A stretch of DNA of 64,000 nucleotides from Verrucomicrobiia bacterium (lineage in GTDB: Bacteria > Verrucomicrobiota > Verrucomicrobiia > Palsa-1439). Below, one piece after another: positions 33,843 to 43,204 of the stretch. Within the stretch, counting starts at the first letter, position 1. Every line of letters begins with the position of its first letter. Where the stretch lies: contig JAJVHY010000004.1 in assembly GCA_022072455.1 (NCBI GenBank), forward strand, positions 124,001 through 188,000, read 5' to 3'. The translations under genes and the position numbers were made by a program. Under the pieces are notes generated by a model. That model saw only the letters and a program-made list of their open reading frames with translations, was not told the origin of the DNA and ran no database searches.

Positions 33843-35777
33843 TCACCCCGGGCCGGTCGGAGTGTGCTGGCCAGCCGCGCCCTCCAGAAGACCCTCGAGC
33901 ATCGCGCCGGCAGCCCACAGATTGAGACCAAGTTCGGTGCTGGCCGGTGTGCCATCGGCCCACTTCGCAATATGCAGACCATCGGAGGCGCAATACCGTT
34001 CGCCGGTCCAACCGAAGCGACCATAACCGGTTTTCGCCGGGAACAATTCCAGACAGTTCAGCGCCCAGATCAACGAGTCCGCGAGCCGCTGGCGAACATG
34101 ACGGTCGCCGGTAAGGTCGGCCAAGTAACGCAGATCGCCGGCAACCAGCAGCCCCATCGGATGAATATGCGGATTGGAGACCGAGGTGAGCGACCCGCCG
34201 CAGGAATGCCAACCGGCAGAAGCGAGCGGCTCGGCGAGCGGACGGGTGTTGTAGAGGTAACGCCAAAGAAACTCATACTCGGCGCCGAAGGCAAGCCATT
34301 CCAGAAACCGCGGCTCACCGGTCAGCTCGTGCGCCAGCCGCGTCGCGCGAATGAACGCCAGCACGCCTTCTTCGTCGTTGGATTTCCACGTGTCCATCGG
34401 CGTGCCCCAGACGTCGAGGGTGCGGACTTGCTTCTCGTAGCATGTCAGCCCGCGGATCCCGGCATCGAGATACCGCCGCTCGCCGGTCAGTCGGTGCGCC
34501 AGCAACAGCGCCGCCGCCCACCAGCAACCGGCAAAACCTTCCCAGTCCAGCACTTCCCGGCGATCCACCGCGTAGGCGTAGCCAAGATGGCCGTCGGCGC
34601 GTTGCAACGTCAGGATCGTCTCCAATGCTTCGAGTGCGGCGGCGCGCCACGCGGATACCGGCCGTTCGCCATGGGATTCCATCAACGCCGCCGCGCGCAG
34701 GAGATACCACGCGGCTTCAGCATTCGTGTACGCCGAATGCCGGTCGCGATTAGTGTTGCCGCTCCACCAGTAGTTGACGGTCGGCTGCCAATCCTCCGTG
34801 AACGCGTCCCAAAACAGACCGTTGGCCGGGTTCTTGTGCCCGGCAACCCGATCCAACGCCTCGAGCGCGGCTGCGCGCCACGACGTCTCACCGAACCGGT
34901 ACGACGCTGCGAGTAACGGATACGCCACGTTGACCCCGCCGACCCACGCGATGGCCCGGCCGCCAACCTTCCTTTCCGTCATCTTCCCCGGCAGCCCTTT
35001 GCATGTGACCGCAATGAACGCGCGCCGCGCCGGATCCCACGCATCGCGTACCATCATTTCGGAAACGGCGCGCATCGCAGTCTCAGCCGTAAGGTTGGTT
35101 CGCGGCGGCTCGTAGTAATCGCCGTACAGCTCGCGCACCAATGCAAAGAGGTGTTCACGCCCGACATCGCGCTTGAGGCACAGGTCCAACCGGAATTCCA
35201 CGACAGCGCCCGCCGGCAAGCTCGCGGCGGAAGGCGCGCCCCAGGTGTCTTTGTTGATGAATTGGCACGGCGCATTGGAAAAACCGACGCTGAACCCAAC
35301 CGCTGCCGGCAACGCGGCGCACAAGCCGGTCGGAATCCCACCGCCGACGTACGGGCTGCCGGCGATGCCGAGGTAACCGCCGCCGGGCAAGAATGCCACC
35401 GCCAGTGGAGCGGCCGCCCGGTCGGTTCGAAATTTCCACTCGGGCGCACACGACGGCGCGGCGGTGTGCGGCGTCAGGTTCGGAAAATGACCGGCTTGGG
35501 AGCGTGAAAGATTGTTATCACCAAACAGCACCCCCGGTATGACGTGATAGGCGCCGGGTGAGTGCGCCAACAACCGGATCTCGACGCGCAAAGGCCGGGA
35601 CACCTCAATCCGGCACCGGTAACGCCACCGCCCGGCTGAGGTCGGCCCGGTGTCGAGCGGCTGGAATTGCACACGAACATCGCTCGGCTGCGGGGCAACC
35701 GGACCGTTTTCGTCAAAGAGCAGAACTTCCGGCGTGAGCCGCAGTTCGCCATCCTGCAATGTCGGACTGTTGGTCAT
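33843..35777 (-). CDS. Large (alpha/alpha)6-toroid glycosidase-like protein
   Basis: 644 residues. The N-terminal 200 are beta-rich (VRVQFQPLDTGPTSAGRWRY, VEFRLDLCLKRDVGREHL). The remainder is a helical repeat domain typical of six-hairpin glycosidases, with aromatic-rich segments such as NYWWSGNTNRDRHSAYTNAE, AYAVDRREVLDWEGFAGCWW and LWRYLYNTRPLAEPLASAGW. Acidic catalytic residues cannot be chosen with confidence. No signal peptide is evident, suggesting cytoplasmic action on imported oligosaccharides. It is the last gene of a minus-strand group with the 836-residue protein and a GH43-like remnant. Confidence 0.7.
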   Translation of the reverse strand: MTNSPTLQDGELRLTPEVLLFDENGPVAPQPSDVRVQFQPLDTGPTSAGRWRYRCRIEVSRPLRVEIRLLAHSPGAYHVIPGVLFGDNNLSRSQAGHFPNLTPHTAAPSCAPEWKFRTDRAAAPLAVAFLPGGGYLGIAGSPYVGGGIPTGLCAALPAAVGFSVGFSNAPCQFINKDTWGAPSAASLPAGAVVEFRLDLCLKRDVGREHLFALVRELYGDYYEPPRTNLTAETAMRAVSEMMVRDAWDPARRAFIAVTCKGLPGKMTERKVGGRAIAWVGGVNVAYPLLAASYRFGETSWRAAALEALDRVAGHKNPANGLFWDAFTEDWQPTVNYWWSGNTNRDRHSAYTNAEAAWYLLRAAALMESHGERPVSAWRAAALEALETILTLQRADGHLGYAYAVDRREVLDWEGFAGCWWAAALLLAHRLTGERRYLDAGIRGLTCYEKQVRTLDVWGTPMDTWKSNDEEGVLAFIRATRLAHELTGEPRFLEWLAFGAEYEFLWRYLYNTRPLAEPLASAGWHSCGGSLTSVSNPHIHPMGLLVAGDLRYLADLTGDRHVRQRLADSLIWALNCLELFPAKTGYGRFGWTGERYCASDGLHIAKWADGTPASTELGLNLWAAGAMLEGLLEGAAGQHTPTGPG

Positions 35778-35835
35778 GATTTAGTTTTCGTGCGGCGGAT
35801 CCCAGCAATCGCTATCCATGATTTCTCCCTCGCTT

Positions 35836-38346
35836 CTAGAACTCCAACACAATCTTGCCCGCACCGGCAAGTGTAACAGTGTCAGCTTGCGAGTCATATT
35901 TCCCGCCAGAGCAGTTTCTTGCCTTCAGACCCAACGGATGTGGGAGCCGGAGCGCAACGCTGACTGGCTGCCGGGCCGGCTCGTGAAACTTCACAGCAGC
36001 CTCGATGCGGCCGACCTCCACCTGCGAGCGAACCGTCAACGAGAACTTGCCGAAATAGCTGGCGACACGCTCCAGTTTGATTTCCTTCCCCTGCTCCAAC
36101 CACGCGCGCGGCACGCCGGTCAGCAACCGCAGCGTCGGGCCGTCTTCGAGCCAGAGCATCCATCGCGTCTGCATCAAGAACCAACCCTCTTCGTGCGTCT
36201 TGTGCGGACTCGCGCCAAAATATTGTTCCCAAAACGTATACGTCTCCCGGTCTGCCAACGCGGCGAACTGGTTGTAGTAAGCCTTCAAAAATGCCGCCGT
36301 CTCACCCCGCCGGAGATGGGCGTAATCATGCCGGACATAGTACGGCTGACTCAGCCCGGCATTCTGGAGCGTGAACAACTCATGGTGCGACTTCAACAGA
36401 CACTCGCCCATCCACTCCTGCGCATCGATGACTTCCTGCAAGATCAGATACAGCGGCCCAATCAACGAATCCCGGCAAGCCGTCGTGCCGTGTGAATTGC
36501 AGGGCGAACCGTCCGCGTGGAGCGCCGCCGGGCCACGCGCCTCGGCCCACGCCGGACACGTCGGCACCCACGTCCCATCCCCGAGCGGAATCACCGGCGA
36601 CTCGGCCAGCACCAGCTCCACGACTTTGCGGATGTCGGCGCGCCACGCCGCGGCTTCACGCGCAAGACGCCGGTCGCCCAACATCTCGGCCGCGCGTTGC
36701 ATGCCGACGTAGGCGAACCCGTTGAGCATGAATTGCCGGAACGGATCTTCCGGGTCGGCGCACTTGCCTTCGATCAAGCCCATCCCTTGCGGTGTCTTGT
36801 TCCGTTCGCGCCACGCCAGCAGGTACTCGCACGCCTTGCGCAGGTTCGGTTTGACGCGGTGCAGCCATTTCTCGTCGCGCGTATACCGGTAATGCTCGCC
36901 CAGCGACCACAATGCGCCGCCGGTCTCCAGCATGTAGCCGCCGAAGTTCTGGATGAACCCGTTCTCATGCTGCTTATCGAGGAAGAATTGCAGCGAGCGC
37001 TCGGCCAGTTTGTGCCAGCCGACCGAATCGTAGAACTGAATGATGGGCGAACTCTCCGAGCCGATGGGACTGTACACGCCGATCGTCGCGCCGCACGTGC
37101 CGTTGGGTTCGAGACCGTAGGTGATGATGTCGAGGTGTAGCAGGCCGGCACGAATCATTTCGTCGATCCGCTCTTCCGGAACGCGGATTGAAGCGGCCGC
37201 GGCGAGTTTGGCTTCCCAAAACGACCGGCATTCTTGGCGGCGCTTGTCGAAGTCGAACTTGGCCACCGCAGCGGCCCGGTCTTCCGTGAGAAACCGGTGC
37301 GGCATCGCACATTCGACCACGGCCTTCTCACCCGGTTGCAGCAACACGGCGACTTCCTGTTGGGGCATCGGCTTGCCATTGAGCCGGTTGACACTGAAGA
37401 CGTGGCCGGTCTCGGTCCAACCGAAACCACGCTTCCCATCATACGGCCGCTGCTTGCAGGCAGTTTGTGGGTGGAGCGACGTCAGAAACGCGTAATGCGG
37501 CGTGGTGCCGGTATTGACCGCCTCGACGCGGATCAGCAGCACCGTTTCTTCTTCCCGGGCGATGGTTTCCTTGTCCTTGTTGGCGGCGACGATGGCCGTG
37601 TCTTTCTCGATGTGCATGTGGCCGCGGCAATACTCATCGGCCACCAGGAAGTGCGAACCGCGCAGCGTCTTGCCGGTCAACGGCGATTTCTCCAGCGTGA
37701 CGAACGTCGTCAGGTGGTAAGTGATCGCGCCGTCTTGTTGCTCGGTGTGCAGGATCGGGAGGACGCGGTCTTCAAGATGCCGGCGGATGTTAATCGAACA
37801 CGCCGCGCCGCGTCCGACCATCATACCGAGCTCGACGCCTTGCGGGTGACCTTCCTGCGGGATGCCGCCGGACTGCGGATACTTCGCTTGGAAGTAGCCG
37901 AGGTAGCCGCTCCGCGAGTTAAAGCCAACCCGGAACAAGCGCATGTCGCGGCTCAAGCCGAGCCAGGTCTCGCAGGCGGCATCGCGATTCTTCGCGCCGG
38001 CGTTGGCGAAGGTTTCCTCCGGCTCGCTGGCGATCCGGTCCAGTTCGCTCTGCAAACCGCGACCGCGAATGTCGTCGGCAATCTGCTGGTACTCGCGTTT
38101 GTCATCAGCCGGCACAACGGCGACCCGGTATTGCGGAATCCAGATCGGCCACTGGCTCGACACATCACGCGCAAAGAACGTGAAGCCGAACTTTTTCATT
38201 TGCACAGTCACGCGAGTGGCCGGCGCACCTTGGCCGAGCCGCGCGTCGAGGACTTCGACGACGGAGCCAGCCACCTTGCCGAGTCGTCCGTCGAGAATAT
38301 TGAATTGCGCGGTCTGTGGTTCTGCAAAAACAACTCGAATCTTCAT
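35836..38346 (-). CDS. Very large six-hairpin glycosidase-like protein
   Basis: 836 residues from ATG 38346. The N-terminal half is a beta-rich domain (KIRVVFAEPQTAQFNIL, FARDVSSQWPIWIPQYRV). From about residue 390 the helical toroid begins: RIDEMIRAGLLHLDIITYGL, YSPIGSESSPIIQFYDSVGW, LETGGALWSLGEHYRYTRDE, and FTLQNAGLSQPYYVRHDYAH near the end of the toroid. The layout resembles GH78/GH95/GH63-like clans but no exact family is assigned. Its ATG overlaps the stop of the upstream GH43-like remnant (ATGA), so it was once coupled to it. No signal peptide is seen. Confidence 0.75.
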   Translation of the reverse strand: MKIRVVFAEPQTAQFNILDGRLGKVAGSVVEVLDARLGQGAPATRVTVQMKKFGFTFFARDVSSQWPIWIPQYRVAVVPADDKREYQQIADDIRGRGLQSELDRIASEPEETFANAGAKNRDAACETWLGLSRDMRLFRVGFNSRSGYLGYFQAKYPQSGGIPQEGHPQGVELGMMVGRGAACSINIRRHLEDRVLPILHTEQQDGAITYHLTTFVTLEKSPLTGKTLRGSHFLVADEYCRGHMHIEKDTAIVAANKDKETIAREEETVLLIRVEAVNTGTTPHYAFLTSLHPQTACKQRPYDGKRGFGWTETGHVFSVNRLNGKPMPQQEVAVLLQPGEKAVVECAMPHRFLTEDRAAAVAKFDFDKRRQECRSFWEAKLAAAASIRVPEERIDEMIRAGLLHLDIITYGLEPNGTCGATIGVYSPIGSESSPIIQFYDSVGWHKLAERSLQFFLDKQHENGFIQNFGGYMLETGGALWSLGEHYRYTRDEKWLHRVKPNLRKACEYLLAWRERNKTPQGMGLIEGKCADPEDPFRQFMLNGFAYVGMQRAAEMLGDRRLAREAAAWRADIRKVVELVLAESPVIPLGDGTWVPTCPAWAEARGPAALHADGSPCNSHGTTACRDSLIGPLYLILQEVIDAQEWMGECLLKSHHELFTLQNAGLSQPYYVRHDYAHLRRGETAAFLKAYYNQFAALADRETYTFWEQYFGASPHKTHEEGWFLMQTRWMLWLEDGPTLRLLTGVPRAWLEQGKEIKLERVASYFGKFSLTVRSQVEVGRIEAAVKFHEPARQPVSVALRLPHPLGLKARNCSGGKYDSQADTVTLAGAGKIVLEF

Positions 38347-38640
38347 GTCATTTCCCGGGTAAAAGCTCGGTCACTGCCGCAGTAGAAGAGCCGCAGTTTG
38401 CCATTCTCTTGGATCAAGTTTGGATACTCAGTCATCTGGCTTTCCCAGCCGGTGTCCTGCGGCGGCAGCACCAGATTCTCTCCGGCCAAGCCGCGTTTCT
38501 ATTTTTTGTGCATTCGCGCCGGCATAGTAAAGCCAATATTCGTCCTACCGGCGCAGCACGAACGGATTTATGCAACAACCAACACCGAATACCCCACCGC
38601 CGGGCGGTAAGTTCGGATTATGAAAGTCACGGTGCCAAGC
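38343..38640 (-). pseudogene. Beta-propeller glycosidase (GH43/GH32-like) remnant
   Basis: Two frames on the minus strand supply adjacent parts of a GH43-type blade. The first reads GVGCCINPFVLRR, then TAG, then DEYWLYYAGANAQKIETRLG. The second reads LVLPPQDTGWESQMTEYPNL and then GKLRLFYCG. It ends at TGA overlapping the ATG of the 836-residue gene. The NPFVLR and EYWLYYAG elements and the TEYPN-L-FYCG strand pattern are characteristic, but the first three blades and the catalytic acidic residues are missing. One stop and one frameshift interrupt what remains. Confidence 0.55.
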
Positions 38641-38985
38641 GTGGACGAGAGCGGAATACCGGAAACGCAGCCCGTTGTTCTTGCCGGAAAAGTTCTCCAT
38701 GCCGGTCGCGATTACCGGCGGCGAGAATGACACCATCGTCCCCCCCCGCAAACCACCCTCCAATTGGCTGATGCGATTCAGAAGAAGGGCAACCGGATTG
38801 TTCTCGTCATTGTACACAAAGCCGGCGGCCACGCCTCAAACTACGACGATACTGTTGCCGCACTGGAATTTGTAATCGCACGTGCACATAAAAATGTAGC
38901 TTGCGCTGCAAAACCAAATTGGCGACTACTCCTGACTGATCGCGAACCACAACTCGGGCACAAGCCGCAACCCTCTGTCTGGTGA
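38620..38985 (+). other. Open but interrupted frame with a protein-like segment, unidentified
   Basis: From ATG 38620 a frame reads MKVTVPSVDESGIPETQPVV and then a TGA. The same frame resumes as LQLADAIQKKGNRIVLVIVH and ALEFVIARAHKN, ending at TGA 38985. A C8 run lies between. The second part has the look of a real alpha/beta segment, weakly like the periplasmic part of ExbD/TolR proteins, but this is not strong. Together with the GH43-like remnant, the 38.35-39.0 kb stretch is best read as eroded DNA. Confidence 0.25.
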
Positions 38986-39002
38986 CGTAAAACAGTTATA
39001 CG

Positions 39003-39875
39003 TCATGGCTTCACCTTGAGTCCGGCAGTCCGCGTCTGGCGGACGTGCTCTCGCGGAGACTTGCCGGTCAGCCGTCGGAACGCGGCTGCAAAATGTTGGC
39101 TCGAAGAAAAGCCGAGTTCGAGCGCCAGGGTTGTGATTGGCACGAGTTTTTGTGTCAAATACTCCTTGGCCCGTTCGATTCGCACTTGGAGCAGGTATTG
39201 CCGGGGGGGGATACCGACGTCGCGCGTGAACAACTCGGCCAAATGCGTCGGCGACACGCCGGCCACACGCGCCAAATCGGCGAGGCGCCAGGGTTGTTGG
39301 AACTGATGGTCGAGAAGTTCTTTCACGCGGACGACGGCGGGGTGTGCATCAACGAGCGATGCCCCACTCGCTCCGGTCAGGGCACGCGTCGCCTCCAGCA
39401 CGAGGGCGTCCAACGCCAGGCGCATACCGACGGGGCGATTTGGTTGTGCGAGAGTGACCTCCCGGATCAGTTGCCGGAACGGCGCCACGAGGGACGCGGC
39501 GCTTGGTCGATGAATCAATGATTGGTTCTGCCACGCCTCACGCAACGTTGGGTGGCGGCGCAGCACCACTGCCAAATCCAAGGCCGCATAGTCAAAGTGA
39601 TGCTTCTGTCGGACCCGCTTTACCATCTGATGTGCGATGCCCGGCCCCACCGCAAGAAAACCGCCGGGCTCCAGCCGATAGTGTTGTTTGGGTCCAGCCC
39701 ACTCCGAGACGCCATTCAGTTGTAAATAGAACTCCCAAACATCATGCTGGTGCCGGCCGATGAACCACTCCGGCATTGCCCAGTGCTCGCCGCAGAACAA
39801 CAACTCCGGGACTCCCGCCTCAGGATTCGCGAGGTGAAACCCGGCCAGTGTGCCTTTTGGATGAGAAACCCGCAT
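39003..39875 (-). CDS. AraC-family transcriptional regulator
   Basis: 290 residues from ATG 39875. The N-terminal cupin domain includes WFIGRHQHDVWEFYLQLNG and LEPGGFLAVGPGIAHQM. The C-terminal double HTH has WRLADLARVAGVSPTHLAEL and TTLALELGFSSSQHFAAAFR, followed by TGKSPREHVRQTR. An 8-base C/G run (39203-39210) lies inside the HTH coding region but the frame is intact. It is divergent from a PhyH gene 90 bp away, the same pairing as at 7.5 kb. Confidence 0.9.
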   Translation of the reverse strand: MRVSHPKGTLAGFHLANPEAGVPELLFCGEHWAMPEWFIGRHQHDVWEFYLQLNGVSEWAGPKQHYRLEPGGFLAVGPGIAHQMVKRVRQKHHFDYAALDLAVVLRRHPTLREAWQNQSLIHRPSAASLVAPFRQLIREVTLAQPNRPVGMRLALDALVLEATRALTGASGASLVDAHPAVVRVKELLDHQFQQPWRLADLARVAGVSPTHLAELFTRDVGIPPRQYLLQVRIERAKEYLTQKLVPITTLALELGFSSSQHFAAAFRRLTGKSPREHVRQTRTAGLKVKP

Positions 39876-39883
39876 ATGTCTAG

Positions 39884-39904
39884 TCTTTCGGAACGACCGA
39901 AGAA
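39884..39904. promoter_or_regulatory. Candidate operator between araC and phyH
   Basis: TTCGG (39887-39891) and CCGAA (39897-39901) form an inverted repeat about a 5-bp spacer, within a longer imperfect dyad TCTTTCGG-N5-CCGAAGAA. It lies 9 bp upstream of the regulator start in the 90-bp divergent region. AraC proteins more often use direct repeats, so the assignment is tentative. Confidence 0.3.
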
Positions 39905-39965
39905 TATATCCATCTTCCCGAAGCCCCTGAAAGCAAAATTCCCGCCACTCCGGAAAGGTGCGAGC

Positions 39966-40769
39966 GTGAACTTCACCCCACAACAGATCCAACAATATCG
40001 CGAACAAGGTTACACCACCCTCCCGGGATTCTTCGACAACCGCGAGGTTGCCGCCATGCAGGCAGAACTGGCGCGCCTCCAACGCGACGGACTTTTGCGC
40101 AACGTCGCCACCGAAGGCGACGGCAAAACCAAATCCCAGACTGCGCAGAACCTGCAGATCTGTCCGCTTTCACCCAAGAGCGAATTCTTCCGTGCGCTGC
40201 CGTTCTGTCCCAAAGTCGTGGCCGCCGTCCGCGAATGTCTGGGTGATCCCGTCCAACAGCAACTCGATCAGATTTTCCTCAAACCCGCCGGCCACGGCGC
40301 CGGTACGTCGTGGCATCAGGACAACGCCTACTTCGGCATTGCTGATCCCACGCAAGGTGTCGGCATGTGGGTTGCCATGCATGATGCAACCGTTGCCAAC
40401 GGAACGATGCAAGTCATACCGGGCGTTTACCGGGAGGCGCTCAAGCACACCCGCGACGACGGCAGCGATCATCACGTCCGCTGTTATCCGCACGAAGAGA
40501 AAGCCGTGCCGGTGGAAATCCGCGCCGGCGGAGCGTTATTTTTCAACTACGGCGTCCCGCATTGCACCAAGGCCAACACCACCGACAAGCCGCGCGCCGG
40601 TCTGGCCCTGCATTTCCTGCGAGCCGGTATCACCACCCGGCCCGGCCAAGCCCCACAAGGACCGATTCTGACCGGCCCCAACGCCAGCGACGGCACCAAG
40701 GAGTGGGGCGTGAAAGTGGCCGGGACGTGGGAACAACAGGTGACAAGATTGTTGGCTAACCGTGAATGA
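39966..40769 (+). CDS. Phytanoyl-CoA dioxygenase (PhyH)-family oxygenase
   Basis: 267 residues from GTG 39966. The iron site is visible as HQD in TSWHQDNAYFGI near residue 118 and the distal His in YGVPHCTKANTTDKPRAG with its Arg. The usual strands GTMQVIPGVYREAL and EIRAGGALFFNYG follow. It is only distantly like the PhyH at 6.7 kb. Substrate unknown. It overlaps the UroD-like gene by 8 bp, which makes a coupled two-gene operon controlled by the divergent AraC regulator. Confidence 0.9.
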   Translation: MNFTPQQIQQYREQGYTTLPGFFDNREVAAMQAELARLQRDGLLRNVATEGDGKTKSQTAQNLQICPLSPKSEFFRALPFCPKVVAAVRECLGDPVQQQLDQIFLKPAGHGAGTSWHQDNAYFGIADPTQGVGMWVAMHDATVANGTMQVIPGVYREALKHTRDDGSDHHVRCYPHEEKAVPVEIRAGGALFFNYGVPHCTKANTTDKPRAGLALHFLRAGITTRPGQAPQGPILTGPNASDGTKEWGVKVAGTWEQQVTRLLANRE

Positions 40770-41976
40770 CCGCGAGATCCTCCGCGAACTCGCGCGGCAA
40801 GTCCGTGAACTCGCGGACCGGCCCGAGATGGCCGCACGCCGGCAACTCTGGCTGCGCCACAACGCGCTCCAAGACTCGCAGCCGTTGATCATCTGTTCCC
40901 CCGAAGGGGCGTGGTCGGAAATTTTACCGGAATCGGCGCTGAAGTGTGTCGACAAGGAATGCCGGCGGTGGGAACACGCCCTGCGGATGCAAATCCATAC
41001 CGCCACGCAACTCCAAGACGACTCCGTGATCGAGCCGTTTTTCAGCATCGGTTGGAACATCAAGCGGGGCAACTACGGCGTCGATGTGCCGTACACGTAT
41101 GGCGAACATCGCGGGAGCTATGTCTGGGACCCGCCCTTGAAAAATCTGGACCGCGACCTCGAGCGGTTGCACTTCCGGTCGCTACAGGTGGATCGCGACG
41201 CCACCCAGCGCAAACTGGAGCGGGCCCAGGAAACCCTGGGGGACATCCTCCCGGTGCGACTGCGTTGGCAACCGTGGTGGACTCTCGGACTGACCAAGGA
41301 TGCGGCGACGCTGGTCGGCCTCGAGGAGTTGATGTTGCTGATGTACGACAACCCGGCCGGCTTGCATCGGTTGATGGGGTTCTTGCGCGATGAGATGCTG
41401 CACTTCATCGGTTGGTTCGAGAGTGAAGGACTGCTAACCCCGAACAACGCCGCGGATTACTGCGGCTCGGGCGGGCTCGGTTTTACCGATGAACTTCAAC
41501 CGGCAGCCATTGCCACCCGGCTGCGTGACACTTGGGGGTTTGCCGAATCACAGGAAACGGTCGGCGTCTCGCCGCAGATGTTCGAGGAATTCATCCTGCC
41601 CTACCAGCTGCCGTTGCTGGATAAGTTCGGCTTGGCGTACTACGGCTGCTGTGAAGGCCTCGAGCACCGGCTGGATTACGTGCTGGAGCACGTGAAAAAT
41701 CTCCGGCGCGTCTCCGTGGCGCCAAAAGCTGACCAAGAAACCATCGCCCGCAAACTCCAAGGCCGGTATGTCTATTGCCGGAAAGTGGACCCGGTGCCGG
41801 TCTGCGTAGATTTCAATGAAGCCGATATCCGTGCCGATATTCGCCGCACGCTCCAATTTGCGAAAGACCAACCGCTCGAATTCATTCTCAAAGACACCAA
41901 GACAGTGCAACACGAGCCGGCGCGGTTGGCCCGGTGGGTGCAAATCGCCCGGGAAGAAATCCAGCGCGCAGCTTGA
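40762..41976 (+). CDS. Uroporphyrinogen decarboxylase-like (UroD/MtaA superfamily) protein
   Basis: 404 residues from GTG 40762. Size and C-terminal barrel fit the UroD/methyltransferase superfamily: LVGLEELMLLMYDNPAGLHR, TWGFAESQETVGVSPQMFEE, PYQLPLLDKFGLAYYGCCEG, and VKNLRRVSVAP. Heme-pathway UroD is about 350 residues and carries the N-terminal arginine motif, which is not found here. Such divergent UroD-like proteins occur in sugar-degradation loci of Verrucomicrobiota and Planctomycetota and may be methyltransferases or demethylases. The partner PhyH oxygenase would suit oxidative removal of a methyl or similar group, which is inference. Confidence 0.82.
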   Translation: MNDREILRELARQVRELADRPEMAARRQLWLRHNALQDSQPLIICSPEGAWSEILPESALKCVDKECRRWEHALRMQIHTATQLQDDSVIEPFFSIGWNIKRGNYGVDVPYTYGEHRGSYVWDPPLKNLDRDLERLHFRSLQVDRDATQRKLERAQETLGDILPVRLRWQPWWTLGLTKDAATLVGLEELMLLMYDNPAGLHRLMGFLRDEMLHFIGWFESEGLLTPNNAADYCGSGGLGFTDELQPAAIATRLRDTWGFAESQETVGVSPQMFEEFILPYQLPLLDKFGLAYYGCCEGLEHRLDYVLEHVKNLRRVSVAPKADQETIARKLQGRYVYCRKVDPVPVCVDFNEADIRADIRRTLQFAKDQPLEFILKDTKTVQHEPARLARWVQIAREEIQRAA

Positions 41977-41982
41977 AGTCTG

Positions 41983-43119
41983 TCAGCCAAGCATCTTCTT
42001 GACCTTGTCCCACAGTTCGTACGGACGGAAGCCGTCCCGGTGGGCAAAGCTGAACACTTCCTCCAAGGTGAGCAGTCCGATATCGAGCATCTGATCAGGC
42101 GTGAAGAAGAACTCTTTCACGCCGGCCGGAAACTCGCACAAAAACGCCGCCCCGCCACAAACGTGATACGTCGCGCCAATCTGCGACAGGAAGGGTTTCC
42201 CCAACCCCGGCATCAACCCCCAACTCGTCCGGCCAATCTCGTATCCCTCGCGCAACAGGCGACTCCGCACCGCGCCGCCCAACCGGCTGACGATCTGTTG
42301 GTAGCCCACCGGCACGTAGTACTCCGGCAGGTCAATCATCGTGCCGAAGTTGCAATGACAGATCAAAATGCCGTCAGGACGTTCCCGGAGATAATAACTC
42401 ATCCACGCTTCCGTCTCCGGCTGGCGCCGGACCGAAGTGAAGTCGTACTGCAGATTCACGCCGGCATCGTTGAAGTAGCAGCCCATGAACGCGACTTTCT
42501 CCGGTGGGATCGGAAAGTAGCGTTTGTTTTCCGGGTACTTGAACGGTGTGCCATCCGCCAAAACGCCGTGCGTCAAGAGTTGTTCCAACTCCGACGGTAC
42601 GCCACTCGTGCATTCCAACGGAAACCGCGCAACCCCATCCGGGTTCAGCCACGGCAAAAAGACGATGCGAGTCGCACGCGCCAGTTCGGCGAGCCGCGGC
42701 CACGGTTTTCCCCGCAAGTCCTGGCCGGTCGCGATCACTTGGAGCAAGTTGAACCCGGCCACAGTGCCGGTAAGTTCGCTGCCATGAATCCCGCCTTGGA
42801 TGGCGATAACCGGTTTGCGCCGGCGCTTGGTGCCATAAAAAGTTCCCGGATAAATGTCGGTCGGATCGGGCGGCACGAGCTTCGACGCAATGGCGGAGTG
42901 CAGATTATCCATCGTGGCGTCGAGTTCTTCGCGCTCGCCGGATTCGATGGCGATGATCTCCCGCTTGCCGGCGCTGTGGCCAATCGCGCGGACGGTGAAC
43001 TGCGGGAGTTTCTTGAGCAACGGCAAACCTTGGCCAGGTTTGCTTACCCAAAATGCCGGCCCATCCTGCCACAAGGACAAGTCGCCGAACTTCTTCGTAA
43101 TGTGCGAAATATCATTCAT
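41983..43119 (-). CDS. M14-family zinc carboxypeptidase-like protein
   Basis: 378 residues from ATG 43119. The zinc site is suggested by GGIHGSELTGTVAGFNLLQV (HxxE) near residue 110 and a later His in LICHCNFGTMIDLPEYYVP. IVFLPWLNPDGVARFP matches the NPDG element of M14 peptidases. No signal peptide, so it acts in the cytoplasm, perhaps on peptidoglycan-derived or small peptides (M14 subfamily resembling MpaA or AGBL/succinylglutamate desuccinylase). It is convergent with the UroD-like gene with only 6 bp between them. Confidence 0.85.
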   Translation of the reverse strand: MNDISHITKKFGDLSLWQDGPAFWVSKPGQGLPLLKKLPQFTVRAIGHSAGKREIIAIESGEREELDATMDNLHSAIASKLVPPDPTDIYPGTFYGTKRRRKPVIAIQGGIHGSELTGTVAGFNLLQVIATGQDLRGKPWPRLAELARATRIVFLPWLNPDGVARFPLECTSGVPSELEQLLTHGVLADGTPFKYPENKRYFPIPPEKVAFMGCYFNDAGVNLQYDFTSVRRQPETEAWMSYYLRERPDGILICHCNFGTMIDLPEYYVPVGYQQIVSRLGGAVRSRLLREGYEIGRTSWGLMPGLGKPFLSQIGATYHVCGGAAFLCEFPAGVKEFFFTPDQMLDIGLLTLEEVFSFAHRDGFRPYELWDKVKKMLG

Positions 43120-43204
43120 TGTTTCAAACGCTAACACCACTTAGGCACGCCGACGAGTGTGAACATCCCTCTTCACGCCTCGGCCATCCTTATGCAGTTT
43201 CATT

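Noticed and set aside
38620-38985. Assignment of the interrupted plus-strand frame as an ExbD/TolR gene
   Set aside because: The resemblance is limited to a short alpha/beta stretch. There is a stop within the frame and no ExbB neighbour, so it was left unidentified.
39203-39210. A run of eight G residues inside the AraC gene suspected as a frameshift or phase-variable tract
   Set aside because: The protein reads through as GIPPRQYL in the expected HTH region with no disruption, so there is no evidence of a switch here.
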